From Pseudomonadota bacterium (GTDB taxonomy: Bacteria; Pseudomonadota; Gammaproteobacteria; Burkholderiales; Burkholderiaceae_F), in contig JAKOQB010000228.1 in NCBI GenBank assembly GCA_029778535.1, positions 1-64,000 of the forward strand: a stretch of 64,000 nt of DNA. The letters are read 5' to 3'. This document shows, one piece after another, positions 49,447 to 58,195 of this stretch. The notes beneath the pieces are model-generated. The model ran no database searches. It was not told where the DNA came from and saw only the letters and a program-made list of their open reading frames with translations. Each line of letters starts with the position of its first letter. Position 1 is the stretch's first letter. The position numbers and the translations under genes are program-made.

Positions 49447-51456
49447 GTGACCGACTGGCTTCCGATCGACTGGTTGCTCATCGCCGTCGCGCTGTGGCTC
49501 GCGGTCGGCGTCGCGGGGATCGCGCGACCGCACAGCTTCTTCCTCGTCGCGCGCGTGCTGTTCCCGCTTGGCGCGGCGATCGGCTTGCTGGTCGCCGGCG
49601 CGGCTCTGGCGACGCTCGTCACCGGCGCGCAAGTCGCCGTGCTGCCGATCGGGCTGCCGGGACTGCCGTTTCACCTGCGGCTCGATGCGCTGTCGGCGTA
49701 CTTCCTGCTGCTGCTCGGCGGCGCCGCCGCCGGCATCTCCGTGTTTGCCTCCGGCTACTTCCGCCGCGGCGAGGGCACGCCGCCCGGGCTGCTGTGCCTG
49801 CTGTACCACGTGTTCCTGGCCGCGATGGCGCTGGTGATCGTCGCCGACGACGCGTACATGTTCATGGTGATGTGGGAGGCGATGGCGCTCGCGTCCTTCT
49901 TCCTCGTCACCGCCAATCACGTGATCCCGGAGATCCGCCGCGCGGGGTATCTGTACTTGCTGATCGCGCACATCGGCGCGCTGGCGATCCTGCTGTGTTT
50001 CGGCGTGCTGCAGGCCAACACCGGCGACTACACGTTCGACAACATGCGCGCGCAGTCGCTGTCGGCGTTCTGGGCCTCGGCCGCGTTCCTGCTCGCGCTC
50101 GCAGGCTTCGGCGCCAAGGCCGGGCTGTTGCCGCTGCACGTGTGGCTGCCGGAGGCGCACCCGGCCGCGCCGTCGCCGGTGTCGGCGTTGATGAGCGGCG
50201 TGATGCTGAAGACCGCGATCTACGGGCTGCTGCGCGTGAGCTTCGACCTGCTGCACGTGCAACTCGCCTGGTGGGGTGTGCTGGCGCTGGTGCTGGGACT
50301 CGTCACCGCGCTGTTCGGCGTGGTGTTCAGCGCCATCCAGACCGACATGAAGCGGCTGCTCGCGTATTCGTCGATCGAGAACATCGGCCTGCTCGTGATC
50401 GGCATCGGTCTGGCGCTGCTGTTCGCCGGCTACCGGATGACCGCGCTGGCGGCACTCGCGCTGACCGCGGTGCTGTACCACGCGCTGAATCACGCGTTCT
50501 TCAAGAGCCTGCTGTTCCTTTCCACCGGCGCGGTGCTGCACGCCACCGGCGAGCGCAACCTCGGCAAGCTCGGCGGCCTGCTGCGCGCGATGCCGTGGGT
50601 GGGGTGGATCGCACTGCTCGGCGCGCTGGCAGCGGCGGGCCTGCCGCCGCTGAACGGCTTCGTGTCCGAGTGGCTGTTGCTGCAGAGCTTCCTGTTCACG
50701 CTCGGCCTGCCCGGCACGTTCGTCAACAACCTGGTGCCGGTCACCGCGGCGGGCGTCGCGCTGGTCGCCGCGCTCGGCGGCTACGTGATGGTGAAGTTCT
50801 ACGGCGTGATCTTTCTCGGCCGGCCGCGCGAACCGGCGCTCGCGCACGCGCACGACGCGGCGGCGTGGGAGCGCGTCGGCCTCATCTGGCTCGCGCTCGC
50901 GTGCGTGCTGCTCGGACTCGCGCCCGCGCAGGTGATCGCGCTGATCGAGCCGGTCACGCGCGTGCTGGTCGGCGACGGCGTCGGCCCGCAGGTGGCAGCG
51001 AGCGGGTGGCTTTTCCTCGCGCCGGTCGATCCCGCGCGCGCCAGCTACAGCCCGCTGCTGTTCCTGCTGCTGGTCTCGGCGAGCTACGCGCTCGCCTTCG
51101 TGCTGGTGCGCCGGCTGTACCACGGCCGCGTGCGGCGCGCGGCGCCGTGGGACTGCGGCTACCCGTTGCAGAGCGCGCGCATGCAGGACACGGCGGAGGG
51201 CTTCGGCCAGCCGATCCGGCAGGTGTTCGAGCCGTTCTTCCGCATCGACCGCACGTTGCCGTCGCCGTTCGATCGCGCACCGGTGTACCGCATGATCGCG
51301 ACCGACCACTTCTGGCACTGGCTGTACCTGCCGATCGCGCGCGTGGTCGAAGCCGCATCGCGCATCGTCGGCCTGCTGCAGCAGGGGCGGATCGCGACGT
51401 ACCTGATGTTCAGCTTCGTCACGCTGCTGGTGATGCTGGTGCTGGTGTTCCGATGA
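49447..51456 (+). CDS. hyfB: Hydrogenase-4-type proton-pump subunit HyfB-like
   Basis: 669 residues from GTG 49447, about 15 membrane helices. MVMWEAMALASFFLVT, KAGLLPLHVWLPEAHPAAPS and YSSIENIGLLVIGIGL are the antiporter-like (NuoL/M/N, Mrp) signature, including the Lys and His of the channel and the Glu of helix 5. The C-terminal lobe carries WDCGYPLQSARMQDTAEGFG, typical of HyfB/HycC. It should move H+ or Na+ through the inner membrane. The next ATG overlaps the stop by 4 bases. Confidence 0.9.
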   Translation: MTDWLPIDWLLIAVALWLAVGVAGIARPHSFFLVARVLFPLGAAIGLLVAGAALATLVTGAQVAVLPIGLPGLPFHLRLDALSAYFLLLLGGAAAGISVFASGYFRRGEGTPPGLLCLLYHVFLAAMALVIVADDAYMFMVMWEAMALASFFLVTANHVIPEIRRAGYLYLLIAHIGALAILLCFGVLQANTGDYTFDNMRAQSLSAFWASAAFLLALAGFGAKAGLLPLHVWLPEAHPAAPSPVSALMSGVMLKTAIYGLLRVSFDLLHVQLAWWGVLALVLGLVTALFGVVFSAIQTDMKRLLAYSSIENIGLLVIGIGLALLFAGYRMTALAALALTAVLYHALNHAFFKSLLFLSTGAVLHATGERNLGKLGGLLRAMPWVGWIALLGALAAAGLPPLNGFVSEWLLLQSFLFTLGLPGTFVNNLVPVTAAGVALVAALGGYVMVKFYGVIFLGRPREPALAHAHDAAAWERVGLIWLALACVLLGLAPAQVIALIEPVTRVLVGDGVGPQVAASGWLFLAPVDPARASYSPLLFLLLVSASYALAFVLVRRLYHGRVRRAAPWDCGYPLQSARMQDTAEGFGQPIRQVFEPFFRIDRTLPSPFDRAPVYRMIATDHFWHWLYLPIARVVEAASRIVGLLQQGRIATYLMFSFVTLLVMLVLVFR

Positions 51457-52406
51457 GCAGCTACATCTACAGCGCGCTCGCGCAGCTGCTGGCGCTCGTG
51501 CTCGCGGTGGCCGGCGCGCCGCTGCTGACCGGATGGGTCAACCAGTGCCGCGCCTGGCTGCAGAACAAGGGCGCGCCGCCGCTGCTTCTTCCCTACCGGA
51601 CGCTGCACAAGCTGTTCTACAAGGAGTCGGTGGTCGCGGAGAACGCGAGTGGGCTGTTCCGCGTCGCGCCGTACATTGTGTTCGGCGCGATGGTGCTCGC
51701 GTGCGGCATCGTGCCCAGCCTGTCGACCGACCTGCCGCTGGCGCCGGCGGCCGACGCGATCGCGCTGGTGGGGCTGTTCGCGCTGGCGCGGGTGTTCATG
51801 TCGCTGGCGGCGATGGACATCGGCACCGCGTTCGGCACGCTCGGCGCGCGGCGCGAGATGCTGGTCGGCTTCCTGGCCGAGCCGGCGCTGCTGATGGTGC
51901 TGTTCACCGCGGCGTTCCTCACGCAGTCGACTTCGCTCGCGAACATCGTCGAGACGATCGGCCACCGGGAACTCGCGATCTACCCCAGCCTCGCGTTCGC
52001 CGGCGTCGCATTCACGATGGTGTCGCTGGCGGAGAACGCGCGCGTGCCGGTCGACAACCCGGCCACGCACCTCGAACTGACGATGATCCACGAGGCGATG
52101 ATCCTCGAGTACTCGGGCCGCCATCTGGCGCTGATCGAGTGGGCAGCGAGTCTGAAGCTGTTCGCGTACTCGTGCATCGGCCTGGCGATCTTCTTTCCGT
52201 GGGGCATCGCTGAGGTGCAGAACCCGGTCGGCATGCTGCTCGCCGCGCCGGCGCTGATTCTGAAGCTGGCCGTCGGCGGCGCGCTGCTGGCGCTGATCGA
52301 AACCGCGTCGGCCAAGATGCGGATCTTCCGCGTCCCGGAGTTTCTCGCCGGCGCGTTCCTGCTCGCGGTGATCGGGCTGCTGGTGCACTTCCTGCTCGGC
52401 GCCTAG
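51453..52406 (+). CDS. hyfC: Hydrogenase-4-type membrane anchor subunit HyfC-like (NuoH family)
   Basis: 317 residues, about eight membrane helices. The GIVPSLSTDLPL and ENARVPVDNPATHLELTMIH stretches are the NuoH/HyfC signature, the latter including the conserved acidic quinone-loop region. It anchors the peripheral arm. Start ATG overlaps the hyfB stop; hyfE begins 2 bases after its end. Confidence 0.92.
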   Translation: MSSYIYSALAQLLALVLAVAGAPLLTGWVNQCRAWLQNKGAPPLLLPYRTLHKLFYKESVVAENASGLFRVAPYIVFGAMVLACGIVPSLSTDLPLAPAADAIALVGLFALARVFMSLAAMDIGTAFGTLGARREMLVGFLAEPALLMVLFTAAFLTQSTSLANIVETIGHRELAIYPSLAFAGVAFTMVSLAENARVPVDNPATHLELTMIHEAMILEYSGRHLALIEWAASLKLFAYSCIGLAIFFPWGIAEVQNPVGMLLAAPALILKLAVGGALLALIETASAKMRIFRVPEFLAGAFLLAVIGLLVHFLLGA

Positions 52407-52408
52407 CG

Positions 52409-53068
52409 ATGTCGACGCTCGTCAACCAGCTGATCAACCTGTGCGCCGCCGTGCTGCTTCTGCTGTCGTTCGCGCTGCTGGCGCAGCGGCGCGTGCTGTC
52501 GCTGATCCATCTGTTCACGCTGCAGGGCGCGACGCTGGTGCTGTCCACCGCCGCGATGGCGCACTTCACCGAGCAGCCGCATCTGTACTGGTCGGCGGGA
52601 CTGACGCTGCTGCTGAAGGTGCTGCTGATGCCGTGGCTGCTGCACCGGATGACCGAGCGGCTGAACGTGCGCTGGGATGTCGAGCCGCTGATCAACATCC
52701 CGACCACGATGCTGCTTGGCATCGTGCTGGTGATCTTCGCGTTCAATCTGGCCGCGCCGATCTCGAGCCTGTCGACGTCGATCGCACGCGGCGCGCTCGG
52801 CATCGCGCTGGCGTGCCTGCTGCTGTCGTTCCTGATGATGATCACGCGCACCAAGGCGATCGCGCAGGTGATCGGCTTCCTGGCGATGGAGAATGCGCTG
52901 TTCTTCGCCGCCACCAGCGCGACCTACGGCATGCCGATGGTGGTCGAGCTCGGCATCGCGCTCGACGTGCTGGTGGGCATGGTCGTGCTCGGCGTGTTCA
53001 TGTTCCAGATCCGCGAGCAGTTCGACAGCCTCGACATCCGGCAGCTCGAGCGACTGAAGGAAGAATGA
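52409..53068 (+). CDS. hyfE: Hydrogenase-4-type membrane subunit HyfE-like (NuoK-like)
   Basis: 219 residues with about seven membrane helices (ALLAQRRVLSLIHLFTLQGA, LNVRWDVEPLINIPTTMLLG, IGFLAMENALFFAATSATYG). The acidic residue in the MENALFF helix corresponds to a channel Glu of NuoK. A C-terminal soluble tail ends in RQLERLKEE. Length matches HyfE (216). Confidence 0.88.
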   Translation: MSTLVNQLINLCAAVLLLLSFALLAQRRVLSLIHLFTLQGATLVLSTAAMAHFTEQPHLYWSAGLTLLLKVLLMPWLLHRMTERLNVRWDVEPLINIPTTMLLGIVLVIFAFNLAAPISSLSTSIARGALGIALACLLLSFLMMITRTKAIAQVIGFLAMENALFFAATSATYGMPMVVELGIALDVLVGMVVLGVFMFQIREQFDSLDIRQLERLKEE

Positions 53069-53072
53069 GCTG

Positions 53073-54530
53073 ATGGAAGCCTTTCTTTTCGTGCTCGGAC
53101 TGCCACTCGCGGGAAGCGCGGTGCTGGGGCTGGTCGGCCAGCGCGACGCGGCGCCCGAAATCAATGTCGCCTTCAGCCTCGCGACCTTCATCGCGGCGGC
53201 GGCGTTGACCGCGCAGGTCATTGCGAGCGGGCCGATGCTCGTGCTGCAGCAGCAGTTCTTCGTCGATCCGCTGAACGTGTTCCTGGTCACGCTGACCGCG
53301 TTCGTCGCGTTCACGACGGCACTGTTCGCGCGGCCGTACATGCGGACCGAGCGCGACCACGGCAAGATGACGCCGCCGAGAATGAGGCTGTTCCACAGCA
53401 TGTACCAGCTGTTCACCTTCACGATGCTGCTGGCGCTGCTGACCAACAACATGGGGCTGCTGTGGGTCGCGCTCGAGGCGGCCACACTCGCCACCGTGCT
53501 GCTGGTCGCGGTCTACCGCACGCCGGCGAGCCTGGAGGCGGCGTGGAAGTACTTCATCCTGTGCGGCGTCGGCATCGCGCAGGCGCTGTTCGGCACGATC
53601 CTGCTGTATCTCGCGGCCGAGCGCGTGATCGGCGCCGAAGGCGGCGGCCTGTTGTGGACCAATCTGGACGCGGTGAAGTCCCAGCTCGAGCCGACCGTGA
53701 TTGCGCTCGCGTACGTGTTCCTGCTGGTCGGCTACGGCACCAAGGTCGGGCTGGCGCCGCTGCACAACTGGCTGCCCGACGCGCACGCCGAAGGCCCGAC
53801 GCCGATTTCGGCCGTGCTGTCGGGGCTGCTGCTGAATGTCGCGCTGTACGCAGTCCTGCGCTGCAAGGTGCTGGCCGACGGCGCGCTCGGGACGCGTTTC
53901 GCCGGCGACCTGATGATGGGCTTCGGCCTGCTGTCGGTGGTGCTGGCGGCGTTCTTCCTCTCGCGCCAGCGCGACATCAAGCGCATGTTCGCGTACTCGT
54001 CGATCGAGCACATGGGGCTGATCACGTTCGCGTTCGGCATGGGCGGCGCGATCGCCAGTTTCGCAGGGCTGCTGCACATGACCGTTCACTCGCTCGTGAA
54101 GTCCGCGATCTTCTTCGCGGTCGGCCACGCGGCGCAGAAGGCGGGCACGCAGGTGATGGACGACATCCGGGGCCTGCTGCGCATCAGCCCGACGGTGGGC
54201 TGGGGGCTGATGATCGGCACGCTCGCAATCCTCGGCATGCCGCCGTTCGGGGTGTTTGCGAGCGAGTTCCTGATCCTGACCACCGCGATGCGCGAATACC
54301 CGTGGACCACGCCGCTGCTGCTGCTCGCGCTCGGCGTCGCGTTCGCCGCCATCCTCGGCAAGGTGCAACCGATGGTGTTCGGCGAAACCTCGGTCAAGCG
54401 TCTCGCGCGTCCTCCCGCGCTGATCCCGGTGTTCGTGCACCTCGGGCTCGCCCTGCTGCTGGGGCTCTACATCCCGCCGTATCTGAACGACTGGTACCAG
54501 CAGGCCGCGCGGCTGCTCGGAGGAAGCTGA
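53073..54530 (+). CDS. hyfF: Hydrogenase-4-type proton-pump subunit HyfF-like
   Basis: 485 residues, about 14 membrane helices. LLWVALEAATLATVLLVAVY carries the helix-5 Glu; YGTKVGLAPLHNWLPDAHAEG and YSSIEHMGLITFAFGMGG are the antiporter signatures. This second pump subunit pairs with HyfB. Four bases separate it from hyfE and three from the next gene. Confidence 0.9.
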   Translation: MEAFLFVLGLPLAGSAVLGLVGQRDAAPEINVAFSLATFIAAAALTAQVIASGPMLVLQQQFFVDPLNVFLVTLTAFVAFTTALFARPYMRTERDHGKMTPPRMRLFHSMYQLFTFTMLLALLTNNMGLLWVALEAATLATVLLVAVYRTPASLEAAWKYFILCGVGIAQALFGTILLYLAAERVIGAEGGGLLWTNLDAVKSQLEPTVIALAYVFLLVGYGTKVGLAPLHNWLPDAHAEGPTPISAVLSGLLLNVALYAVLRCKVLADGALGTRFAGDLMMGFGLLSVVLAAFFLSRQRDIKRMFAYSSIEHMGLITFAFGMGGAIASFAGLLHMTVHSLVKSAIFFAVGHAAQKAGTQVMDDIRGLLRISPTVGWGLMIGTLAILGMPPFGVFASEFLILTTAMREYPWTTPLLLLALGVAFAAILGKVQPMVFGETSVKRLARPPALIPVFVHLGLALLLGLYIPPYLNDWYQQAARLLGGS

Positions 54531-54533
54531 TCG

Positions 54534-56060
54534 ATGCGGACCGCGGGCGTGGAACTTCAGCCCCTGCCGGGCGCGATCCGCGCGGCAGTCGCGACCGTGA
54601 ACGCGGGCCAGTGGTCAGCGATCGCGCAGTCCGGCGTGCGGCTCGTTGCTCTGTGGGGATCCGATCGGCGTGACCGCGGCGAGGGGCTGGTCGCGCTCGC
54701 CGCGTACGCGACTGCCGACGGGCTGGCGTGCGTGCGGCTGCCGTGCCGCGAGCCCTTCGAGTACCCCGACCTTTCGCTGCTGCACCCCGCCGCAAGCCGA
54801 ATGCAGCGCGCCACCTGCGACCTGCTCGGCTTGCGCGCGCGCGGCGCGGTGGATCCACGGCCGTGGCTGCGGCACGCCGCATGGCCGGCGGACTTCTTCC
54901 CGCTGCGGCGCGACGCCGACGGCTCGCGCGTGTTCGACGTCGAGCAGGAGCGCTACGACTTCGTCACCGTCGCCGGCGACGGCGTGCACGAGATCGCGGT
55001 CGGACCGATCCACGCCGGCATCATCGAGCCCGGCCACTTCCGCTTCTCCGTGGTCGGCGAGAAGGTATTGCGGCTGGAGCAGCGGCTGGGCTACGTGCAC
55101 AAGGGCATCGACAAGCGCTTCGAGGGCATGCCGCTCGCCGAGGGCCATCGACTCGCGGGCCGCGTGTCGGGCGATTCGACCGTCGCGTACGCGTGGGCGT
55201 ATGCAATGGCGGCCGAATCCGCGACCGGCTGCACGATTCCCGCGCGCGCCGCGTGGCTGCGCGCGCTGCTGCTGGAACGCGAGCGCGTGGCCAATCACCT
55301 CGGCGACCTCGGCGCGCTCGGCAACGACGCCGGGCTCGCGTTCGGGCTGGCGCAGTTCTCCCGGCTGCGCGAGCAGTGGCTGCGCGTCAACGCCGACGCA
55401 TTCGGCCACCGGCTGCTGATGGATCAGATCGTTCCAGGTGGCGTGGCGCGCGATGTCGGCGCGGAGGCGCTCGTCGCGCTGCGCGTGCAGTGCGACGCGA
55501 TCGAGCGTGAGGTGCGCGCACTGCGCGCGATCTTTGATGAGCACGCGGGGCTGCAGGACCGCCTGCAGAAGACCGGCATCGTGACGCCCGAACTGGCCGC
55601 GCAGCTCGGGCTCACGGGTCTGGCCGCGCGCGCGAGCGGGCAGCCGCGCGACCTGCGCATCGATCACCCGTGCGCGCCGTACGGCGAACTCGCGGTCGGA
55701 CTCGCGTGCGAGACGGGAGGCGACGTGGCCGCGCGCGTGGCGGTGCGATTCGACGAGACGTTCGAGTCGCTGCGGCTCGCCCGCGCGATCGTCGACCGCG
55801 TGCCGGCCGGCGAGGTGCGCGTCGAACTGCCGGCGATCGCGCGCGAAGGCTTCGGCATCGGCTGGATCGAAGGCTGGCGCGGCGACGTGCTGGTCGCGCT
55901 CGAATCCGATGCCGACGCTCGCATCCGCCGCTGCCATTGCCACGATCCGTCGTGGCAGAACTGGCCGCTGCTGGAGCACGCGGTGATCGGCAACATCGTT
56001 CCCGACTTTCCGCTGATCAACAAGTCGTTCAACCTGAGCTATTCCGGTCAGGACCTCTGA
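54534..56060 (+). CDS. HyfG/NuoCD-like large subunit without the Ni-Fe cysteines
   Basis: 508 residues. Residues 1-110 resemble the NuoC-like domain of HyfG, and 150-508 the hydrogenase large subunit/NuoD. HAGIIEPGHFRFSVVGEKVL and GYVHKGIDKRFEG are family-typical. The site that reads RVCGxC in NiFe hydrogenases is RVSGDS here (210-215), and the C-terminal DPCxxC is DPSWQN (471-476). Both pairs of Ni-binding cysteines are therefore replaced (Ser, Ser, Ser, Asn). It cannot bind a NiFe centre and so resembles the Ehr (energy-converting hydrogenase related) proteins. The substrate site is unknown. Its stop overlaps the next ATG. Confidence 0.88.
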   Translation: MRTAGVELQPLPGAIRAAVATVNAGQWSAIAQSGVRLVALWGSDRRDRGEGLVALAAYATADGLACVRLPCREPFEYPDLSLLHPAASRMQRATCDLLGLRARGAVDPRPWLRHAAWPADFFPLRRDADGSRVFDVEQERYDFVTVAGDGVHEIAVGPIHAGIIEPGHFRFSVVGEKVLRLEQRLGYVHKGIDKRFEGMPLAEGHRLAGRVSGDSTVAYAWAYAMAAESATGCTIPARAAWLRALLLERERVANHLGDLGALGNDAGLAFGLAQFSRLREQWLRVNADAFGHRLLMDQIVPGGVARDVGAEALVALRVQCDAIEREVRALRAIFDEHAGLQDRLQKTGIVTPELAAQLGLTGLAARASGQPRDLRIDHPCAPYGELAVGLACETGGDVAARVAVRFDETFESLRLARAIVDRVPAGEVRVELPAIAREGFGIGWIEGWRGDVLVALESDADARIRRCHCHDPSWQNWPLLEHAVIGNIVPDFPLINKSFNLSYSGQDL

Positions 56061-56575
56061 TGTTGTACCTGCTGAAGCAGATCGCCCGCGCCGGCATCCC
56101 GAACGAACCCGCGCCCGCACCCAACGACGACTGGCGCATCGAAGGCGAACGCATCCACGGCGAGGTGCTGCGGCTGCTCGGCCGCGCGCTCACGATCCGG
56201 CAGATCGACGCCGGCTCGTGCAACGGCTGCGAGCTGGAAATCCACGCGCTCAACAATCCCTACTACAACGTCGAAGGGCGCGGCATCAAGTTCGTCGCCA
56301 GCCCGCGCCACGCGGACCTGCTGCTCGTCACCGGGCCGGTGTCGCGGCACATGCAGATCGCGGTGAAGCGCGCGTACGACGCCACGCCGGAGCCGAAGCT
56401 CGTGGTAGCCGTCGGCGACTGCGGCTGCACCGGCGGTGTCTTCGGCGCGAGCTACGCGAGCTGCGGCCGCGTGGCCAACGTGATTCCGGTCGACGTGGCG
56501 ATTCCCGGCTGCCCGCCGCCGCCGCTCGAGATCCTGCGCGGCATCCTCACCGCCGTGTCGCGGCGCGCGGGCTGA
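56060..56575 (+). CDS. HyfI/NuoB-like [4Fe-4S] small subunit
   Basis: 171 residues from ATG 56060; the open frame extends upstream within the previous gene. The proximal cluster ligands are intact: C54-x2-C57 in SCNGCELE, C121 in GDCGC and C151 in PGCPPPP. The protein can therefore carry the N2-type cluster next to the large subunit. Last gene of the complex; no ferredoxin-like HyfA or HyfH partner follows. A palindromic repeat starts 33 bases after the stop. Confidence 0.9.
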   Translation: MLYLLKQIARAGIPNEPAPAPNDDWRIEGERIHGEVLRLLGRALTIRQIDAGSCNGCELEIHALNNPYYNVEGRGIKFVASPRHADLLLVTGPVSRHMQIAVKRAYDATPEPKLVVAVGDCGCTGGVFGASYASCGRVANVIPVDVAIPGCPPPPLEILRGILTAVSRRAG

Positions 56576-56607
56576 ACAGGTCGCGCGCTTACAATCCGCG
56601 CTCCCTG

Positions 56608-56653
56608 CCCTCACCCTCGGTCCCTCTCCCCGGGAGAGGGGTTGGGGCGAGGG
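56608..56653. repeat. Palindromic repeat between the Hyf-like operon and DUF3460
   Basis: CCCTCACCCTCGGTCCCTCTCCC and GGGAGAGGGGTTGGGGCGAGGG form a long hairpin centred at 56631. Same family as the repeats in metG and upstream of pelF. It could end the hyf-like transcript. Confidence 0.88.
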
Positions 56654-56677
56654 AATCGAAGCAGATACCGCACCGCC

Positions 56678-56869
56678 ATGGCCGAATACGAATCCGACAT
56701 CACGCGCTTCATCCGCGAACTGAAGCAGAAGAAGCCCGACCTCGAGCGCAAGCAGCGCGAAGGCCGCGCGCTGCTGTGGGACAAGCAACTGGACTTCGAT
56801 GAACTCGCGCGCTGGCAGGCCTCGCAGGTGCCGCAGCAGCCGTACGTGTACCAGACGAAGACGAAGTAG
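56678..56869 (+). CDS. DUF3460 family small protein
   Basis: 63 residues: MAEYESDITRFIRELKQKKP, then LWDKQLDFDE and a VPQQPYVYQTK tail, the DUF3460 pattern. It is found almost only in Burkholderiales, usually just before scpA as here; the scpA ATG follows the stop without a gap. Function unknown; a role linked to chromosome organisation is plausible from context alone. Confidence 0.9.
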   Translation: MAEYESDITRFIRELKQKKPDLERKQREGRALLWDKQLDFDELARWQASQVPQQPYVYQTKTK

Positions 56870-57739
56870 ATGTCGACCGAGCCGATCGCGCCGCTGCTGC
56901 ACCGGCGGCTGGAGGAGCCGCAGCCGGACACCACGCCCGACGTGGTCGACGGCATCGCGCTGGCGCGCCTGTACGGCGAGCCGTTGTTCAAACTGCCCGA
57001 CGACCTGTACATCCCGCCCGATGCGCTCGAGGTGTTTCTCGAGGCGTTCGAAGGCCCGCTCGACCTGCTGCTGTACCTGATCCGCAAGCAGAACTTCAAC
57101 GTGCTCGACATCCCGATGGCGCCGCTGACGCAGCAGTACCTCGCGTACATCGAGCAGATCCGCAACAGCAATCTCGAACTCGCGGCCGAGTATCTGCTGA
57201 TGGCGGCGATGCTGATCGAGATCAAGAGCCGGATGCTGCTGCCGGTGAAGAAGGCGGAGACCGGCGAGGAGGTCGAGGACCCGCGCGCCGAGCTGGTGCG
57301 CCGGCTGATCGAGTACGAGCGCATGAAGCTCGCCGCCGCACAGATCGACGAGCTGCCCAGACTCGGCCGCGACTTCGCGCGCGCGTGGGTGGCGATCGAG
57401 CAGACGCTGGAGAAGCGGCTGCCCGAGGTGCACGTGGTCGACCTGCAGCAGGCGTGGGCCGACGTGCTCAAGCGCGCCAGGCTGTACGCGCACCATCACG
57501 TCGCGCGCGAGGAGCTGTCGGTGCGCGAACACATGAGCCTGGTGCTCAAGCGGCTGCAGGGCGCGCGCTTCGTCGAGTTCGGCGATCTGTTCGACCCCGC
57601 CCTGCTCGCGCGCGGCGCGCCGATCGTGATTGTGCATTTCCTGGCGCTGCTCGAACTGGCGCGCGAGAACCTGATCGAGATCACGCAGGCGGCGCCGTAC
57701 GCGCCGATCTACGTGCGGCTGGCGTACACGCCGAGCTGA
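56870..57739 (+). CDS. scpA: Segregation and condensation protein A
   Basis: 289 residues. FEGPLDLLLYLIRKQNFNVL is the kleisin N-terminal domain that contacts the SMC neck, NLELAAEYLLMAAMLIEIKS the following helices, and the C-terminal winged helix ends FLALLELARENLIEITQAAP. ScpA bridges the SMC heads in chromosome condensation. The N-terminal 45 residues before the kleisin helix are longer than in Firmicutes but usual for betaproteobacteria. scpB is not in the window. Confidence 0.95.
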   Translation: MSTEPIAPLLHRRLEEPQPDTTPDVVDGIALARLYGEPLFKLPDDLYIPPDALEVFLEAFEGPLDLLLYLIRKQNFNVLDIPMAPLTQQYLAYIEQIRNSNLELAAEYLLMAAMLIEIKSRMLLPVKKAETGEEVEDPRAELVRRLIEYERMKLAAAQIDELPRLGRDFARAWVAIEQTLEKRLPEVHVVDLQQAWADVLKRARLYAHHHVAREELSVREHMSLVLKRLQGARFVEFGDLFDPALLARGAPIVIVHFLALLELARENLIEITQAAPYAPIYVRLAYTPS

Positions 57740-57770
57740 GCGCCGGCGCGACGCCGAGCACCGTGCTCCG

Positions 57771-58127
57771 ATGGCGCGCAGCGCCTATCCCACCGTCATC
57801 CGGCCGCGCATCGCGGTGCGGGCCGACTTTCTCATCGGTCCCGGCAAGATCGACCTGCTGCGCGCGATCGAGCGCGAAGGGTCGATCAGCGGCGCCGCGC
57901 GCGCCTGCGGCATGAGCTACAAGCGCGCCTGGTCGTTGCTGGCCGAGCTGAACCAAGGCCTGGGCCGCCCGGTCCTCGTGGGTGTCACCGGCGGTCGCGG
58001 CGGCGGCGGGGCCGCTCTGACCCCCAGCGGGCGGGCGTTGGTCGAACACTACCTTGCGCTCGAACGCGACTGTGCGGACGCGGCAGCCGCGCACCTGAAG
58101 GTTCTGCGACGCCTGTTCCGCGCCTAG
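57771..58127 (+). CDS. ModE-type regulator consisting of the DNA-binding domain only
   Basis: 118 residues: a LysR-like winged HTH with DLLRAIEREGSISGAARACG and MSYKRAWSLLAELN, as in ModE. The two molybdate-binding Mop domains of full ModE (about 262 residues) are absent. A probable ModE box lies 25 bases downstream, before modA. A short ModE may need another molybdate sensor or may repress constitutively; the start ATG 57771 gives a complete HTH. Confidence 0.88.
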   Translation: MARSAYPTVIRPRIAVRADFLIGPGKIDLLRAIEREGSISGAARACGMSYKRAWSLLAELNQGLGRPVLVGVTGGRGGGGAALTPSGRALVEHYLALERDCADAAAAHLKVLRRLFRA

Positions 58128-58152
58128 CTGCGACGGCTAGGCGGCTCCGCGC

Positions 58153-58176
58153 CGTTATGTCAAAATGACCATAACG
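58153..58176. promoter_or_regulatory. ModE-binding site (Mod box) upstream of modA
   Basis: CGTTATGTCAAAATGACCATAACG: inverted arms CGTTATG and CATAACG around an AT-rich centre, 20 bases before the modA start. The E. coli ModE box has the same CGTTATAT...ATAACG form and spacing. This supports repression of modABC by the adjacent ModE-like protein when molybdate is plentiful. Confidence 0.8.
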
Positions 58177-58195
58177 CCGGTCCGGGAGAAGTTGC

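Noticed and set aside
44628..49622. A minus-strand open frame of 1664 codons
   Set aside because: It lies mainly opposite the PBP gene, crosses both lpxO genes in a different frame and is a low-complexity Arg/Gly/Val-rich translation. In DNA of this GC content, antisense frames without stops are expected.
54534..56575. A functional NiFe hydrogenase
   Set aside because: The large subunit lacks all four Ni-binding cysteines, and there are no maturation genes nearby.
14732..56653. A CRISPR array from the repeated palindromes
   Set aside because: The repeats are isolated, variable and tens of kilobases apart, without regular spacers or cas genes.
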